A DNA stretch of 42,000 nt from Candidatus Blautia stercorigallinarum. Lineage in GTDB: Bacteria; Bacillota; Clostridia; Lachnospirales; Lachnospiraceae. Position numbers and translations under genes: made by a program. The stretch is from assembly GCA_019112785.1 (NCBI GenBank), contig DXIQ01000077.1, positions 1 through 42,000 of the forward strand, read 5' to 3'. Position 1 is the first letter of the stretch; every line of letters begins with the position of its first letter. Shown here piece by piece: positions 6,965 to 16,900 of this stretch. The notes under the pieces were generated by a model that was given only the letters and a program-made list of their open reading frames with translations, was not told where the DNA came from and searched no databases.

Positions 6965-8188
6965 GTGGATAACAGAGTAATATCAATGGAGCATGTGGGG
7001 AAAACCTATTGCCTGGGACAGAGAACAGGAATTTCTTCTCTTCAGGAACTGTGGAAGGCCAGAAGAGAAAAGAAAGATAATGAGAAGTTTGCGGCCTTAA
7101 GGGATATAAACCTGGAGGTGAAAAAAGGAGAACGGCTGGGTATTTTAGGAAGGAACGGAGCAGGAAAATCTACGCTTCTGAAACTCCTTGCAAGGATCAC
7201 AGAACCTGATCAGGGCCTGATAAGGATAAAAGGCCGGGTGGCAGGTATGCTGGAAGTGGGAACCGGGTTTCACCGGGAACTTACAGGAAGAGAAAACATC
7301 TATCTTAACGGCGCCATGCTGGGAATGAATAGGAAAGAAATCGACGAAAAACTGGAAAGTATCATTGAATTTTCTGAGTGCAGAGAATTTATTGACACGC
7401 CGGTTAAAAAATATTCTTCAGGCATGTATGTAAAACTGGGATTTGCCGTCCTTGCTCATCTGGATATGGATATATTTCTGATGGACGAAGTGCTGGCGGT
7501 AGGGGATGGAGGATTCCAGAAGAAATGTCTGGATAAAATGAGAGAGATAAACCGGGAACAGGGGAGAACCATTCTATATGTAAGTCATAATTTGGAAACC
7601 ATACGAGAACTCTGCGACCGCTGTATAGTGCTGGATAAGGGACGGTTGATCTTTCAGGGCAGTACGGAAAAGGCCGTTGAGACTTATATGAAAAATATAC
7701 TGGATATCAGGCCGGTATATGAGTTTGAAAAGAGACAAAATATTAATTTCGCTACCGGAAAACTGCAGGTTACTCAAATTATCATGGAAACGCCCAGACT
7801 GGAAAAAGGAGACAGATACCTCCGGATGAAGATAAGATATGAGGAAAAAGAGGATCTTCCGGATTTGATCATACGGCTTACATTTCATGATGAACAGGAC
7901 CGTATTGCAGGTACGGCGTTGTCCGAAGAAATTTCAGGAAAAAACCAAGAAGGCTTCCTGCAGATTACAGCTGACACAGAGGTCCTTGTTTCAGGAAAAT
8001 ATTCTGTAGACATAGCTTTCATGTCTCCCCAGGGAGGCCGCTTCTTAAAACATGAGTATATCCAGCGGGCGGCTGCCTTTCAGATACAGCGGCAGGAACC
8101 AGACAGCAGAGCGGGCTGGAATAAAGAGATATGGGGAAATATAGTGCTCCCTGCTATTCGTGCAGAAGAGCTGTTCCAGGGTGAATAA
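6965..8188 (+). CDS. ABC export ATPase with C-terminal substrate-recognition domain (Wzt/TagH-like)
   Basis: A 407-aa protein. Residues 1-245 are an ABC ATPase with Walker A GRNGAGKST (about 62-70), signature YSSGMYVKLGFA, Walker B DIFLMDEVLAVGD and switch His in YVSHN. The N-terminal DN...GKTYCLGQRTGISSL extension and the GTGFHRELTGRENIYLNG motif are typical of the Wzt/TagH subfamily. Residues about 260-390 form a beta-rich Wzt C-terminal domain, which in characterised exporters binds the modified end of the cargo. The start is GTG 6965 with GGGGAG about 10 nt upstream. It pairs with the permease at 6086. The presence of the C-terminal domain suggests a cargo with a specific cap. Confidence 0.9.
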   Translation: MDNRVISMEHVGKTYCLGQRTGISSLQELWKARREKKDNEKFAALRDINLEVKKGERLGILGRNGAGKSTLLKLLARITEPDQGLIRIKGRVAGMLEVGTGFHRELTGRENIYLNGAMLGMNRKEIDEKLESIIEFSECREFIDTPVKKYSSGMYVKLGFAVLAHLDMDIFLMDEVLAVGDGGFQKKCLDKMREINREQGRTILYVSHNLETIRELCDRCIVLDKGRLIFQGSTEKAVETYMKNILDIRPVYEFEKRQNINFATGKLQVTQIIMETPRLEKGDRYLRMKIRYEEKEDLPDLIIRLTFHDEQDRIAGTALSEEISGKNQEGFLQITADTEVLVSGKYSVDIAFMSPQGGRFLKHEYIQRAAAFQIQRQEPDSRAGWNKEIWGNIVLPAIRAEELFQGE

Positions 8189-8191
8189 GAG

Positions 8192-8926
8192 ATGGAGTTT
8201 TTTGTAAAGATTGCGGGTATTTCTATAAAAATAAAAACAATATTTCCCGAAACAAGAAAAAGATTTCAGGATTATGAGTGCAGTGAAAACATTAATCCGG
8301 AAATAGTGATAGAGACAATATCAGAAGATCTTATAAGGGAATGCCGGGAGGGCAGAGACCGGAGAGGTGAGTATCTGGAGTCTCTGGCCCTGCTTCGCAA
8401 GCTGGGTGAACGGTTTCCGGAAGTGGAGTGTATACTGGTCCATGGAGCAGCAGTGGCGTATAGGAACAGAGGGTACCTATTTGCTGCGCCAAGCGGAACG
8501 GGAAAATCCACCCATATTTTATTATGGAGAAAACTTTTAGGTGATAATGTAAAGATCATAAATGGAGACAAGCCGGTGTTATCATTCCGGAATGAGAATG
8601 ACATATTAATCTGTGGAAGCCCCTGGGCAGGAAAAGAAGGATGGCAGAAAAACTGTATGGCGCCCCTGGCAGGCATCTGTATTCTGAGACAGGGAATATC
8701 CAACCGGATCACGGGGATTTCCGGGAAAAAGGCTGTTGAAGGTCTGTTAAGGCAGATCTACCTTCCCAGAGATACAAAAGCGGCAAAGAAGACCCTGGAA
8801 CTTCTGGACAGACTGCTTGACAGGATCCCAGTATATTGCCTGGAATGCGATATGTCAGAACAGGCGGTAAAGGCCAGTTTTGAGAAAATGACAGGATTTG
8901 TATTTGAAAAGGAGAGAGTACATTGA
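8192..8926 (+). CDS. HprK-like / PEPCK-fold kinase
   Basis: A 244-aa protein resembling the C-terminal half of HPr kinase. VHGAAVAYRNRGYLFAAPSG contains the strand before the P-loop, PSGTGKST (about residues 97-104) is Walker A, and INGDKPVL carries the conserved acidic residue of PEPCK-fold kinases. The N-terminal 90 residues are variable. It lacks the usual HprK sensor domain and does not sit with ptsH. In lasso-peptide and other RiPP loci such kinases phosphorylate the peptide, and they often travel with PqqD-like proteins. Here the stop overlaps the pqqD-like start by four bases (TTGA), indicating tight co-translation. The substrate is unknown; the short peptide at 10,731 or the transporter cargo are candidates. 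Confidence 0.8.
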   Translation: MEFFVKIAGISIKIKTIFPETRKRFQDYECSENINPEIVIETISEDLIRECREGRDRRGEYLESLALLRKLGERFPEVECILVHGAAVAYRNRGYLFAAPSGTGKSTHILLWRKLLGDNVKIINGDKPVLSFRNENDILICGSPWAGKEGWQKNCMAPLAGICILRQGISNRITGISGKKAVEGLLRQIYLPRDTKAAKKTLELLDRLLDRIPVYCLECDMSEQAVKASFEKMTGFVFEKERVH

Positions 8927-9189
8927 AGATAAGAGAAGGCTTTGTTATAAGGAAAATTGGAGGAGAAATCCTTGGAGTGGCAACAGGCAGAGCGGCAGAA
9001 GATTTTCACGGGATGCTTGTGCTGAATGAAACGGCCCGGGAAATCTGGAAGGGGCTGGAGACAGGAAAGAGCGAAGCAGATATACTGGAGCAGATCGTGG
9101 AAAGGTATGATGTGGAGGAAGAGACTGCAAAGAGAGACATGAAAAACATGATCGAAAAAATGAAGGAGGCAGGGATACTGGTCCCATAA
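8923..9189 (+). CDS. PqqD-like peptide-recognition protein
   Basis: An 88-aa cytoplasmic protein with the PqqD/RiPP-recognition-element layout: an N-terminal beta hairpin (GFVIRKIGGEILGV), the conserved LNETAREIWKGLETGKS, then an ERYDVEEETAKRDMKNMIEKM winged-helix half ending in LVP. PqqD-fold proteins bind leader peptides and present them to tailoring enzymes. The start is TTG 8923, overlapping the kinase stop, with GGAGAGAG 5-12 nt upstream. No radical-SAM or transglutaminase-type partner is in the window, so a kinase and a peptidase would be the only local enzymes. Family assignment is firm; the peptide partner is inferred. Confidence 0.88.
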   Translation: MKIREGFVIRKIGGEILGVATGRAAEDFHGMLVLNETAREIWKGLETGKSEADILEQIVERYDVEEETAKRDMKNMIEKMKEAGILVP

Positions 9190-9194
9190 GGAAA

Positions 9195-9623
9195 ATGAGA
9201 TCTTCCATAGAAGATATTTTACAGAACGGCAGATTTTTGGGGAACGTCAAAGGAAGAAGCATGTATCCTATGCTTCGCAGCGGGACAGATACCATTGTTA
9301 TAGAACGCTATAAGGGGAAACTGAAAAAATATGACGTTCCTCTGTATAAGAAAAATGGAAAATATATTCTTCACAGAGTGATCCGGGCTCTCCCGGATTC
9401 TTATATAATGCGGGGAGACAATTGCTTTCAGGAGGAATATGGAATTCCGGAAAGCCAGATCCTTGGAATCCTTACCGGGTTTTACAGGAAGAACAGATAT
9501 GTCAGTGTGGAGAACCGTATTTACAAAGGTTATGTGAAAGTCTGGTGTATGTTATATCCATTAAGGAAATTCATCAGGATCACCAGGGGATTTATAAAAA
9601 GCAGAGGCTGTGAGAAGAAATGA
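9195..9623 (+). CDS. S24/S26 signal-peptidase-like serine protease (SipW/ER-type catalytic set)
   Basis: A 142-aa protein. GRSMYPML places the nucleophile at Ser22. YILHRVIR gives His60 where bacterial type I signal peptidases have lysine, which is the arrangement of SipW and eukaryotic Sec11. MRGDNCF supplies Asp75. All three expected residues are therefore present. The protein lacks the usual N-terminal transmembrane anchor; a hydrophobic-basic stretch at about 113-135 may associate with the membrane. The start is supported by AAGGA 3-7 nt upstream, and the gene lies 5 bp after the pqqD-like gene. It could process a leader peptide or a secreted protein of the same locus. Which one is not shown by the sequence. 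Confidence 0.8.
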   Translation: MRSSIEDILQNGRFLGNVKGRSMYPMLRSGTDTIVIERYKGKLKKYDVPLYKKNGKYILHRVIRALPDSYIMRGDNCFQEEYGIPESQILGILTGFYRKNRYVSVENRIYKGYVKVWCMLYPLRKFIRITRGFIKSRGCEKK

Positions 9624-10579
9624 AAAAGAAATACATATTGGCGGGAATCATCTTACTTATGGGACTGGCGCTGCTGTTTGCCATAGTGGGACAGAAATTT
9701 TCTGAGAAACGGCGGGAAGAAGTATATCAGGCAATGAACGAAGAACTGCTGCCTTTAAGAGTAGAAAAAAACCGTCTTACACAAAGATTGGACAAACTTG
9801 AGTCCAGTTATGGGAAACTGCTGCAGGGAATGGGAACAGCAGAAATCTTATTTACGGATTTAGATGAAAGGATTTATGAGGAGATTTATCCCAGAATGGA
9901 AGAATACGGCTTTACCGGTCTCCTTGCTGTATCCGGAACATATTATCCCGGAGGGGACGGATGTCTGGAAAGGAAACAGTTTGAGGAACTCTTGAAAGCC
10001 GGATGGGAATGGTGTGTTTGCTGGCAAAGGGGGGATTCTATAGAAGATATAGAAAAAGTCAGGGAACGCATGTCAGACTTTGAAACCGGTTTTTCCTCTG
10101 CTCTTTATTTTGAGAGGAATCTTTATACGAAAGATTATGATGAAAGTCTCTCTGCTCTCGGGTACAGGACGGTCATCCATCATGGGGAAGGAGGGCTTCC
10201 GCTGGTAACAGATGATGCGGAAGACAGGATATGGCATCCGGGTGCCGTGGGCCTTCAGGGACAGCAGCCCAGATTTAAATTAGAGGATACAGTGAATCTG
10301 GCAGGAAATATTGTTTTTACTGTAGGATTTCATGAGCAGGAAGAAATGTACCGGGAAAGAACTTTTTTATCCATGCTGGAATATCTGAAAGACTATGTGG
10401 ACCGCAAAGATCTGATGGTCCTGGACATGCAGCAGGCCAGAGAATATTTTGCGCAGCTTGCAGGCGGGAGAGAATCCTTCAGTAAATTGCTGGAAGAACA
10501 GCAACAGAATTTGAATGAAGACATTGAAGAAATAGAGAAGGAAATGGATAAAATCCAAATGGCCTATGACAGATATTAA
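9620..10579 (+). CDS. Membrane-anchored NodB-like (polysaccharide deacetylase fold) protein without clear metal ligands
   Basis: A 319-aa protein: N-terminal uncleaved signal anchor (residues about 4-24), a coiled-coil segment (about 30-70), then a domain resembling polysaccharide deacetylases. IYPRMEEYGFTGLLAVSG corresponds to the NodB motif in which the polypeptide goes from helix to a core strand, and FEELLKAGWEWCVCW to the following helix-strand unit. The first Asp-Asp and the His-x-x-x-His zinc motif are not evident, so it may bind rather than deacetylate glycans. A second coiled coil ends the protein (about 280-319). ATG 9620 overlaps the peptidase stop (ATGA). It probably works at the outer membrane face with the exporter and is an inference from fold and context. 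Confidence 0.65.
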   Translation: MKKKYILAGIILLMGLALLFAIVGQKFSEKRREEVYQAMNEELLPLRVEKNRLTQRLDKLESSYGKLLQGMGTAEILFTDLDERIYEEIYPRMEEYGFTGLLAVSGTYYPGGDGCLERKQFEELLKAGWEWCVCWQRGDSIEDIEKVRERMSDFETGFSSALYFERNLYTKDYDESLSALGYRTVIHHGEGGLPLVTDDAEDRIWHPGAVGLQGQQPRFKLEDTVNLAGNIVFTVGFHEQEEMYRERTFLSMLEYLKDYVDRKDLMVLDMQQAREYFAQLAGGRESFSKLLEEQQQNLNEDIEEIEKEMDKIQMAYDRY

Positions 10580-10637
10580 TAAAGAATATATCTGTAGAAA
10601 AAGGGCAGGAATTTGTAAAAAAACGTATTTTCAAAAC

Positions 10638-10666
10638 TGGAGAGAAAGACCGGGAAATAGTATAAT
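10638..10666 (+). promoter_or_regulatory. Promoter ahead of the short peptide and giant LRR gene
   Basis: TGGAGA (10,638-10,643) and a perfect TATAAT (10,661-10,666) are 17 bp apart, about 65 bp before the start of the 62-aa peptide gene. ATAAT-GA-ATTAT forms a small palindrome over the -10 box. The 151-bp gap after the NodB-like gene holds no convincing terminator, so the peptide and the giant gene may be read both from here and from upstream. Confidence 0.6.
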
Positions 10667-10730
10667 GAATTATAGTATTAGCTGACAGTAAAGATTGCTA
10701 TATGAAATAAATTCAGACAGGAGAATAAGT

Positions 10731-10919
10731 ATGGGAAAAAATGAAGAGAAAAAGAACAACAATAAGAAAAAATATGTGACACCGGACATTGAGATCATAA
10801 CTATTGAGGAGGATGTCATAACGGACAGTGTAGAATCCGGGGGAGAATTGGAAGGGGGGCACAGTACGTATAGTTCGGGCATGTTTGACCGACAGGGGGA
10901 AGGAGAAAGCACAATATGA
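10731..10919 (+). CDS. 62-aa precursor-like peptide, translationally coupled to the giant LRR gene
   Basis: The start is ATG 10,731 with AGGAG 7-11 nt upstream. The product has a Lys/Asn-rich N-terminus, then YVTPDIEIITIEEDVITDS, then a Gly/Ser/Glu-rich tail with SGGELEGGHSTYSSG. It has no signal peptide and no predicted globular core. Short proteins with a Tyr-x-x-Pro-x-(I/L)-E start and an E(D/E)DVIT motif recur in Clostridia near PqqD-like genes, which suggests a leader (YVTPDIEI...) and a Ser/Thr-rich core. The ATGA overlap with the 4240-aa gene at 10,916 implies coupled translation. I infer it is the substrate of the PqqD/HprK/S26 enzymes. The alternative is a small cytoplasmic regulator or a simple coupling ORF. 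Confidence 0.6.
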   Translation: MGKNEEKKNNNKKKYVTPDIEIITIEEDVITDSVESGGELEGGHSTYSSGMFDRQGEGESTI

Positions 10920-13900
10920 GAAAAAGATTTTTGGCCATGTTTTTGGCTTTTACTATGACGATCAATTCATCGGAGATGCTTTTTGCGGCAGAGCCAGAGG
11001 GGATACAGCAGCCTCAGGAGCAGGAACTCTATACAGAAAAATCTGCCGGAGAGATAGAGACAACATCCGAACAGACAGAAACAGCACCGGAGGAATCTGA
11101 AGAAGAGACGGAGGAACCGGGACAGGATTATGAAAGTACAGGAGAAGTACAAGAAGTCCAGAAAAATGTTTCAGAGGTACAGGAGCAGGAACAGGAACAG
11201 GGAAGTACTCCTGAGATGGAAAGCCAGGCGGATGAAATGGTCGGACAACCGGCCCAGGAAGAGACAATTGAGGAGCCTGCAGAGGAACCGGAGGAAGGGA
11301 ACACCACAGAGAATTCTTTGTCAGAATCTTCCGCAGAGATACAGCCAGAGCTCCCGGTAGAATCGGAAGTGGAGGTACAGTCAGAGTTTCAGGAAGAATC
11401 GGGAGCAGCGACAGAGGCGGAAGACTTTGGATTCGTTTTTTCAGGGGGAATCATTACCGGATATACGGGCAGCGAGTCTACAGTGGTCATTCCCGATGAA
11501 ATAGACGGGGTACCGGTTACGCAAATTGGAAGATACGCTTTTTCTAATAATCAGACTTTGGAAAGTATCGTGATTGGTCAGAACGTAACTCTGATCTATC
11601 CGGAGGCTTTTGATGGCTGCAATAATCTGAAAACAGTACGTTTTCTGGGAAAGCAGGTTCCTGAGGGATATTATGGAAATCATTGCTTGTATTATGCTAA
11701 AAATCTTGGGACGATTTATGTACCGATAGAGGCTTATGCTGCCTATCACAGCGCTTTCCTGGAATGTTTGGAAGACAGTGTAAGGCTTAAAACAAATACA
11801 GGAGAAGATTTTGTCGTTGAAGAAGATGTTCTTATTGGTTATGCTGGAGAGGCTGAGGAGGTTACGCTGCCGGAAAATATCATACGAATTGGTAATTCTG
11901 CTTTTTGCGGTAACACAGCGGTGGAAAAGATTTACCTGCCAGATTCCACTGTCGAGATTGAAGAGAAAGCTTTTTACTGCTGTGAAAATTTAATAACCGT
12001 AGATAATTATGATCAGATAAAACGAATTGGCAATTTTGCTTTTTATAGATGCAGTTCTTTGACCAGCCATATTATGGAAGCAGAAAATTTGGAAGAATTG
12101 GGAGAGAGCGCATTTGAACTATGTACTGGTCTACAGGGAAATTTATCACTTCCTTCAGGAGTAAAGAATATACCGGACAGAACATTTGCCGGATGTGCAG
12201 GATTTCAAGGGGAGCTGCTTTTGCCAGAGGGTTTGGAAACTATCGGAGAATCTTCTTTTTCTCAATGTGGATTTATAGGAGACTTGAGGATTCCTAATAG
12301 TGTGCAAACTATAAAACCGTATGCTTTTAGCGAATGCAGTAATTTTAACGGTACTCTTACATTATCGGAAAATCTCGAAAGTATAGGGGCATATGCTTTC
12401 TATTCATGTGGATTTACAGGAGATATAAGTATTCCAGACAGCGTACAGTTTATGGAGAAGTATGCATTTGCTCAATGTGAATTCGATGGCCTCCTCACAT
12501 TACCATCGAATCTTGTGACTTTGCCAGAAGGAGCTTTTGCTTATTGCCGAGGTCTTCATGGAGACCTTATTATTCCGGAAAGTGTACAAGTTATTGAAAA
12601 AGAAGCTTTTAATGGCTGCAGTGGATTAGATGGCGCATTGAAATTATCTTCTGATTTGAAGACAATAGGAGAGAGTGCTTTTCAAGATTGCCAAACACTA
12701 TCAGGGGAATTGATTATTCCGGATGGAGTTACAGATATTGGAAAATATGCTTTCCGAAATTGTAGTGGATTTTCAGGTACCTTAGAAATTCTGGGAGTAG
12801 TTCAATGGGGAAATTATGCTTTTGAAAACTGCTCCGGGATTACGACGGTAGCTTTTGGTGAAAATGCGAGATATTCAGATGGGACATTATTTGATTTTTG
12901 TACAGGGATCAAAGAAATTAAATTGTACTGTGCTCCAGAGTATGCGGCAGGAATTTCGGATTTAGATGAATTGGAATCACTTGAAACAATATATGTCCCG
13001 AGCCAGTTTTATGGGATATATATGGAAAAATACGGAGCATCCATCCCTGCTCAAGTGACCCTGAAAACTTTTGAAGGAGACGAATTTATAATCAAAGATA
13101 ATGTTCTGGTAGGGTATACGGGAGAGGCGACAGAGATTATCCTTCCGGAAGAAGTTACAGAGATTGGAGAAAATGTTTTTAGAAATAACGAGACAGTAGA
13201 AAAAGTGACACTTCCGGATGGTATAAAGAAAGTAGGGGCCTATGCTTTTGAAAATTCCAGCATAAAGGAAATTGTCAATGCAGAGAGTCTGGAAGAAATC
13301 GGAGATTATGCCTTTAGTAATTGCCGTAATCTGGTCAGTCCCCTTATGGCAGGGGAATCATTGAAGAATATTGGAAAAGAAGCATTCCGGAACTGTAAAT
13401 CTTTGTCAGGAGAAATAGTACTGTCACCGGGATTAAGCGAAATAAGCGCCTATACATTTTATGGATGTACACAGGTAGAATCCTTTGTTTTGCCGGAGAG
13501 TATTGTGGTAATAGGAAAAGGTGCTTTTGCAAATTGTTATAACCTGAAAAAAATCAATATCCCGGAGAAAATCACGAATATACCAGTAGATATGGTGTAT
13601 AACTGTGGATCTTTAGAAGGAACACTGGTGATACCAGATAATGTCAATTCCATTGGAGCCAGCGCTTTTAGCCGTTGCTATGGAATTACAGGCCTAAAAT
13701 TACCCCGGAATCTTCAGAGCATAGGGCAGGAGGCATTTTTTGGCTGTACAGGGTTGAAAGGTACGCTGGAATTGCCAGAGGAATTGACGAGTATGGGGAT
13801 GTCAGCCTTTTTTGCCTGTAGAGGAATCACAGGAGAACTGGTGATTCCGGACAAACTAACCGGATTATCTACAGGTGTTTTCGGAGAAACGGGAATAGAA

Positions 13901-16900
13901 AGTCTGGTTTTAGGGAAAAGTGTGAAAAGTATTGGAAGACAGGTAATCCAGAATTGCTCCGGATTAAAAAAGATCACTTTTTGCAATCAGACTCCCCCCA
14001 TGTTTTATAATATTGTAGACTTCTTTGATAGTGCTCCTGAACTAGAGACTATTTATATACCTCAAGGAACTTATGCCAGTTATGTGGATACAATCGGAAG
14101 GTATACAGACGCTAGGATAATGGAAGAAGGTGCAGGAGATTTCACTATTTCAGGATCGGTCCTTATCAGCTATAACGGAACAGATGCAGAAGTAGAGATA
14201 CCGGCAGGGATAACAGAGATTGGAAGTAGTGCCTTTATGAAAAATACAAGCCTGGAAAAGGTGATTTTCTGTGACGGGATTACGAAGATAGGAAATAATG
14301 CTTTTGAAGGCTGCTTCAATCTCAAAGAAATCATTAACACAGAAGACTTGGAATCTATAGGAGACTATGGATTTTCCGGCTGTAAGGTATTGTCAGGCGA
14401 TATCCTGAGAAGCCCTAACCTACATACTATCGGTTCCCATGCGTTTGAAAGTTGCCGTGCTCTTGGTGGGGAGACAGGGGAACTGAAGTTAAGTGAAAGT
14501 TTGAGCAGTATTGGGGCGTGGGGATTTAGATATTGTAGAGAAGTTACCAGTGTTATTATTCCGAAAGGGATAACTGAAATTGAGCCGTCGACTTTTTCAG
14601 AGTGTTGTGAACTGGAATCTGTAAAATTTCCCGAGAGTCTTGAAAGTATAGGATATAAGGCATTTGAGAATACAGGGATTAAAAATCTGGAACTGCCTGA
14701 GGGATTGAAAGATATTGGGGAATATGCATTTTCCTGTTGCGAGAATCTTACAGGTAGTATAAGAATCCCAGATACAGTAGAGAGCCTTCATAATTGTGTT
14801 TTCTTCAGCTATTCCAGAAAGATAGAAGAATTAATTTTGGGGACTGGAATAAAAATTATCCGAGAACACTCCTTAAATTCTACTAATTTTAACATTATAA
14901 GGTTTCTTGGCACTGAGCCTCCGGTATTTGAGGGAAAAGCGATTAAAAACCTTGGAAGTAAAGTAAAAGTATATGTTCCATATGAGGCGTATAAAGAATA
15001 CAATAATACTTTTTATGAACAGGGATTTACAGGAAGACTGTTAGTTGATGGCGATGAGGAATTTTATATAGAGAACAATGTACTTATCAGCTACTTCGGA
15101 AATAATCAGGATGTGGCAATTCCTGAGAATGTAACAGAAATCGGACCAAATGCCTTTAGAAATAATTCTGATCTTGAAAATTTGATTCTTTCAGAGAAGA
15201 TTGAGGTAATTGGCGATGGAGCTTTTCTCAACTGCAGTAATTTAAAGACAGTTGAAAACACAGACGGATTAATTAAAATTGGAAGTTCAGCATTTTCAAA
15301 CTGCAAAAGCTTGGAGACTTTTGAACTCACCGGAACAAGACTGGAAAGAATCGGCGATGACGCTTTTTCCAACTGCAGTTCACTTAAGTTGCCGGAAATT
15401 TCCGATACAGTTAATTATATAGGTGACAGTGCCTTCAACAGCTGCTTTTCTATGAATGGGCCTATAAAACTTCCGAAAAATCTTACTACAATAGGAAATT
15501 ATGCTTTTTATCGTTGTAACAGTCTTGAGGGCAACCTAGTTATTCCGGAAAAGGTTACCTATATAGGCGGCTGGGCCTTTAGAGAATGCGGCTTTGAAGG
15601 TACACTGGAATTGCCGAAAGGACTTGAAACTATAGGGAAATACGCCTTTTATGGCTGTAGTTTTACAGGTGTTTTAAAACTCCCGGAAAAGCTGACAGAG
15701 CTTGGCGATGGTACTTTTTCCGGCTGCCAGTTTACAGGGGAATTAATACTGCCGGAAAGTATGACATATCTTAGTGATAGTTCATTTCAGAGTCTAAATA
15801 TCGAAAGTATAGTGATTGGAAACCAGATGGGATTAATCAGATGGAATGCTTTCAATGGCTGTAATAATTTAAAGAAGCTTGTTTTTCTGGGTGAGAATCC
15901 TCCTAGTGCAGAAGAACCGGATTTTCTCCGCAGTCTTGTCAATTTGAAAGAAATTTACGTTCCGGAACAAAGTCTGGAGCTTTATGAAAGTGCATACAGA
16001 GCCATAGTGGGAGAAGATGTGGTGATTTCATCTGACCTGGCATCCATACCTGTGTCCAATCTTCAGGCGGATAAGATCTACAGCGGCAGTGTTCATCTGA
16101 CCTGGAGTCCTGCAGTAAGTGAAGATACGGCAGGCTATGTTATATACAGAGATGACCTGGAAGAACCGGTGGGAAGAACGGAAAGTACAGAATTTACAGA
16201 CCGGAATCTTACTACGGCCAGAACCTATACTTACAGCGTCTGTCCGGTAACAGAAACCGGGGAAGAAGGATACGCCTCTCAGATAGAGGTGACGCCCATC
16301 CTGCCCCAGGTTACCGGAATAGGCACAGATAATTTCCTGAACAAGATAGGGGCGGGAAACGGACGGATTTACGCATATGTACGAAACCTGAAGAACCTGG
16401 AACCTTTAGGGGATGAATACACGGTGGGAAGATTTTATTATGAGGATATTTTTGGCACAAGGATCCCTATAGGAGAGCCGGTAACAGAACCTTCTTCCCT
16501 TACAGCGACCCAGGGAGTATATACCATAGAATGGGATGTGCAGGATATCACCCCCGGCACCTATACGGTGATTTTTGAGCTGACGGATATAGACGGCAGG
16601 TCGTCCCAGGCCAGCGGTAAAATCTCGGTGGATAATTCTGTGCCGGAGAAGATCACCGGACTGACCGCTATCGGAGATACAAATCAGATTGTTCTTTCCT
16701 GGACCATGGCCCATGAACTGGATACGGAAAGATACCACATTTATAAGAAGGAGCAGGAGCAGTCCGATTTCCGCCTCTATAAAAGGATCATAGGCAGGGA
16801 GAATCTGACCTATACAGATAAAAATGTCCAGCCGGGGAAGAAATATAATTATTATATTGTGGGAGTCAATGACTTCGGAATGGAAGGCGAGGCTTCGGAA

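Noticed and set aside
6253..6972. Overlapping plus-strand frame (239 aa) inside the ABC permease
   Set aside because: It lies in another frame of a clear membrane protein, is Cys/Ser/Arg-rich without pattern, and has no ribosome-binding site.
11424..16025. Regular repeats that could be taken for a CRISPR or tandem-repeat array
   Set aside because: The periodicity is protein-level LRR coding with divergent nucleotides, not identical repeats with unique spacers.
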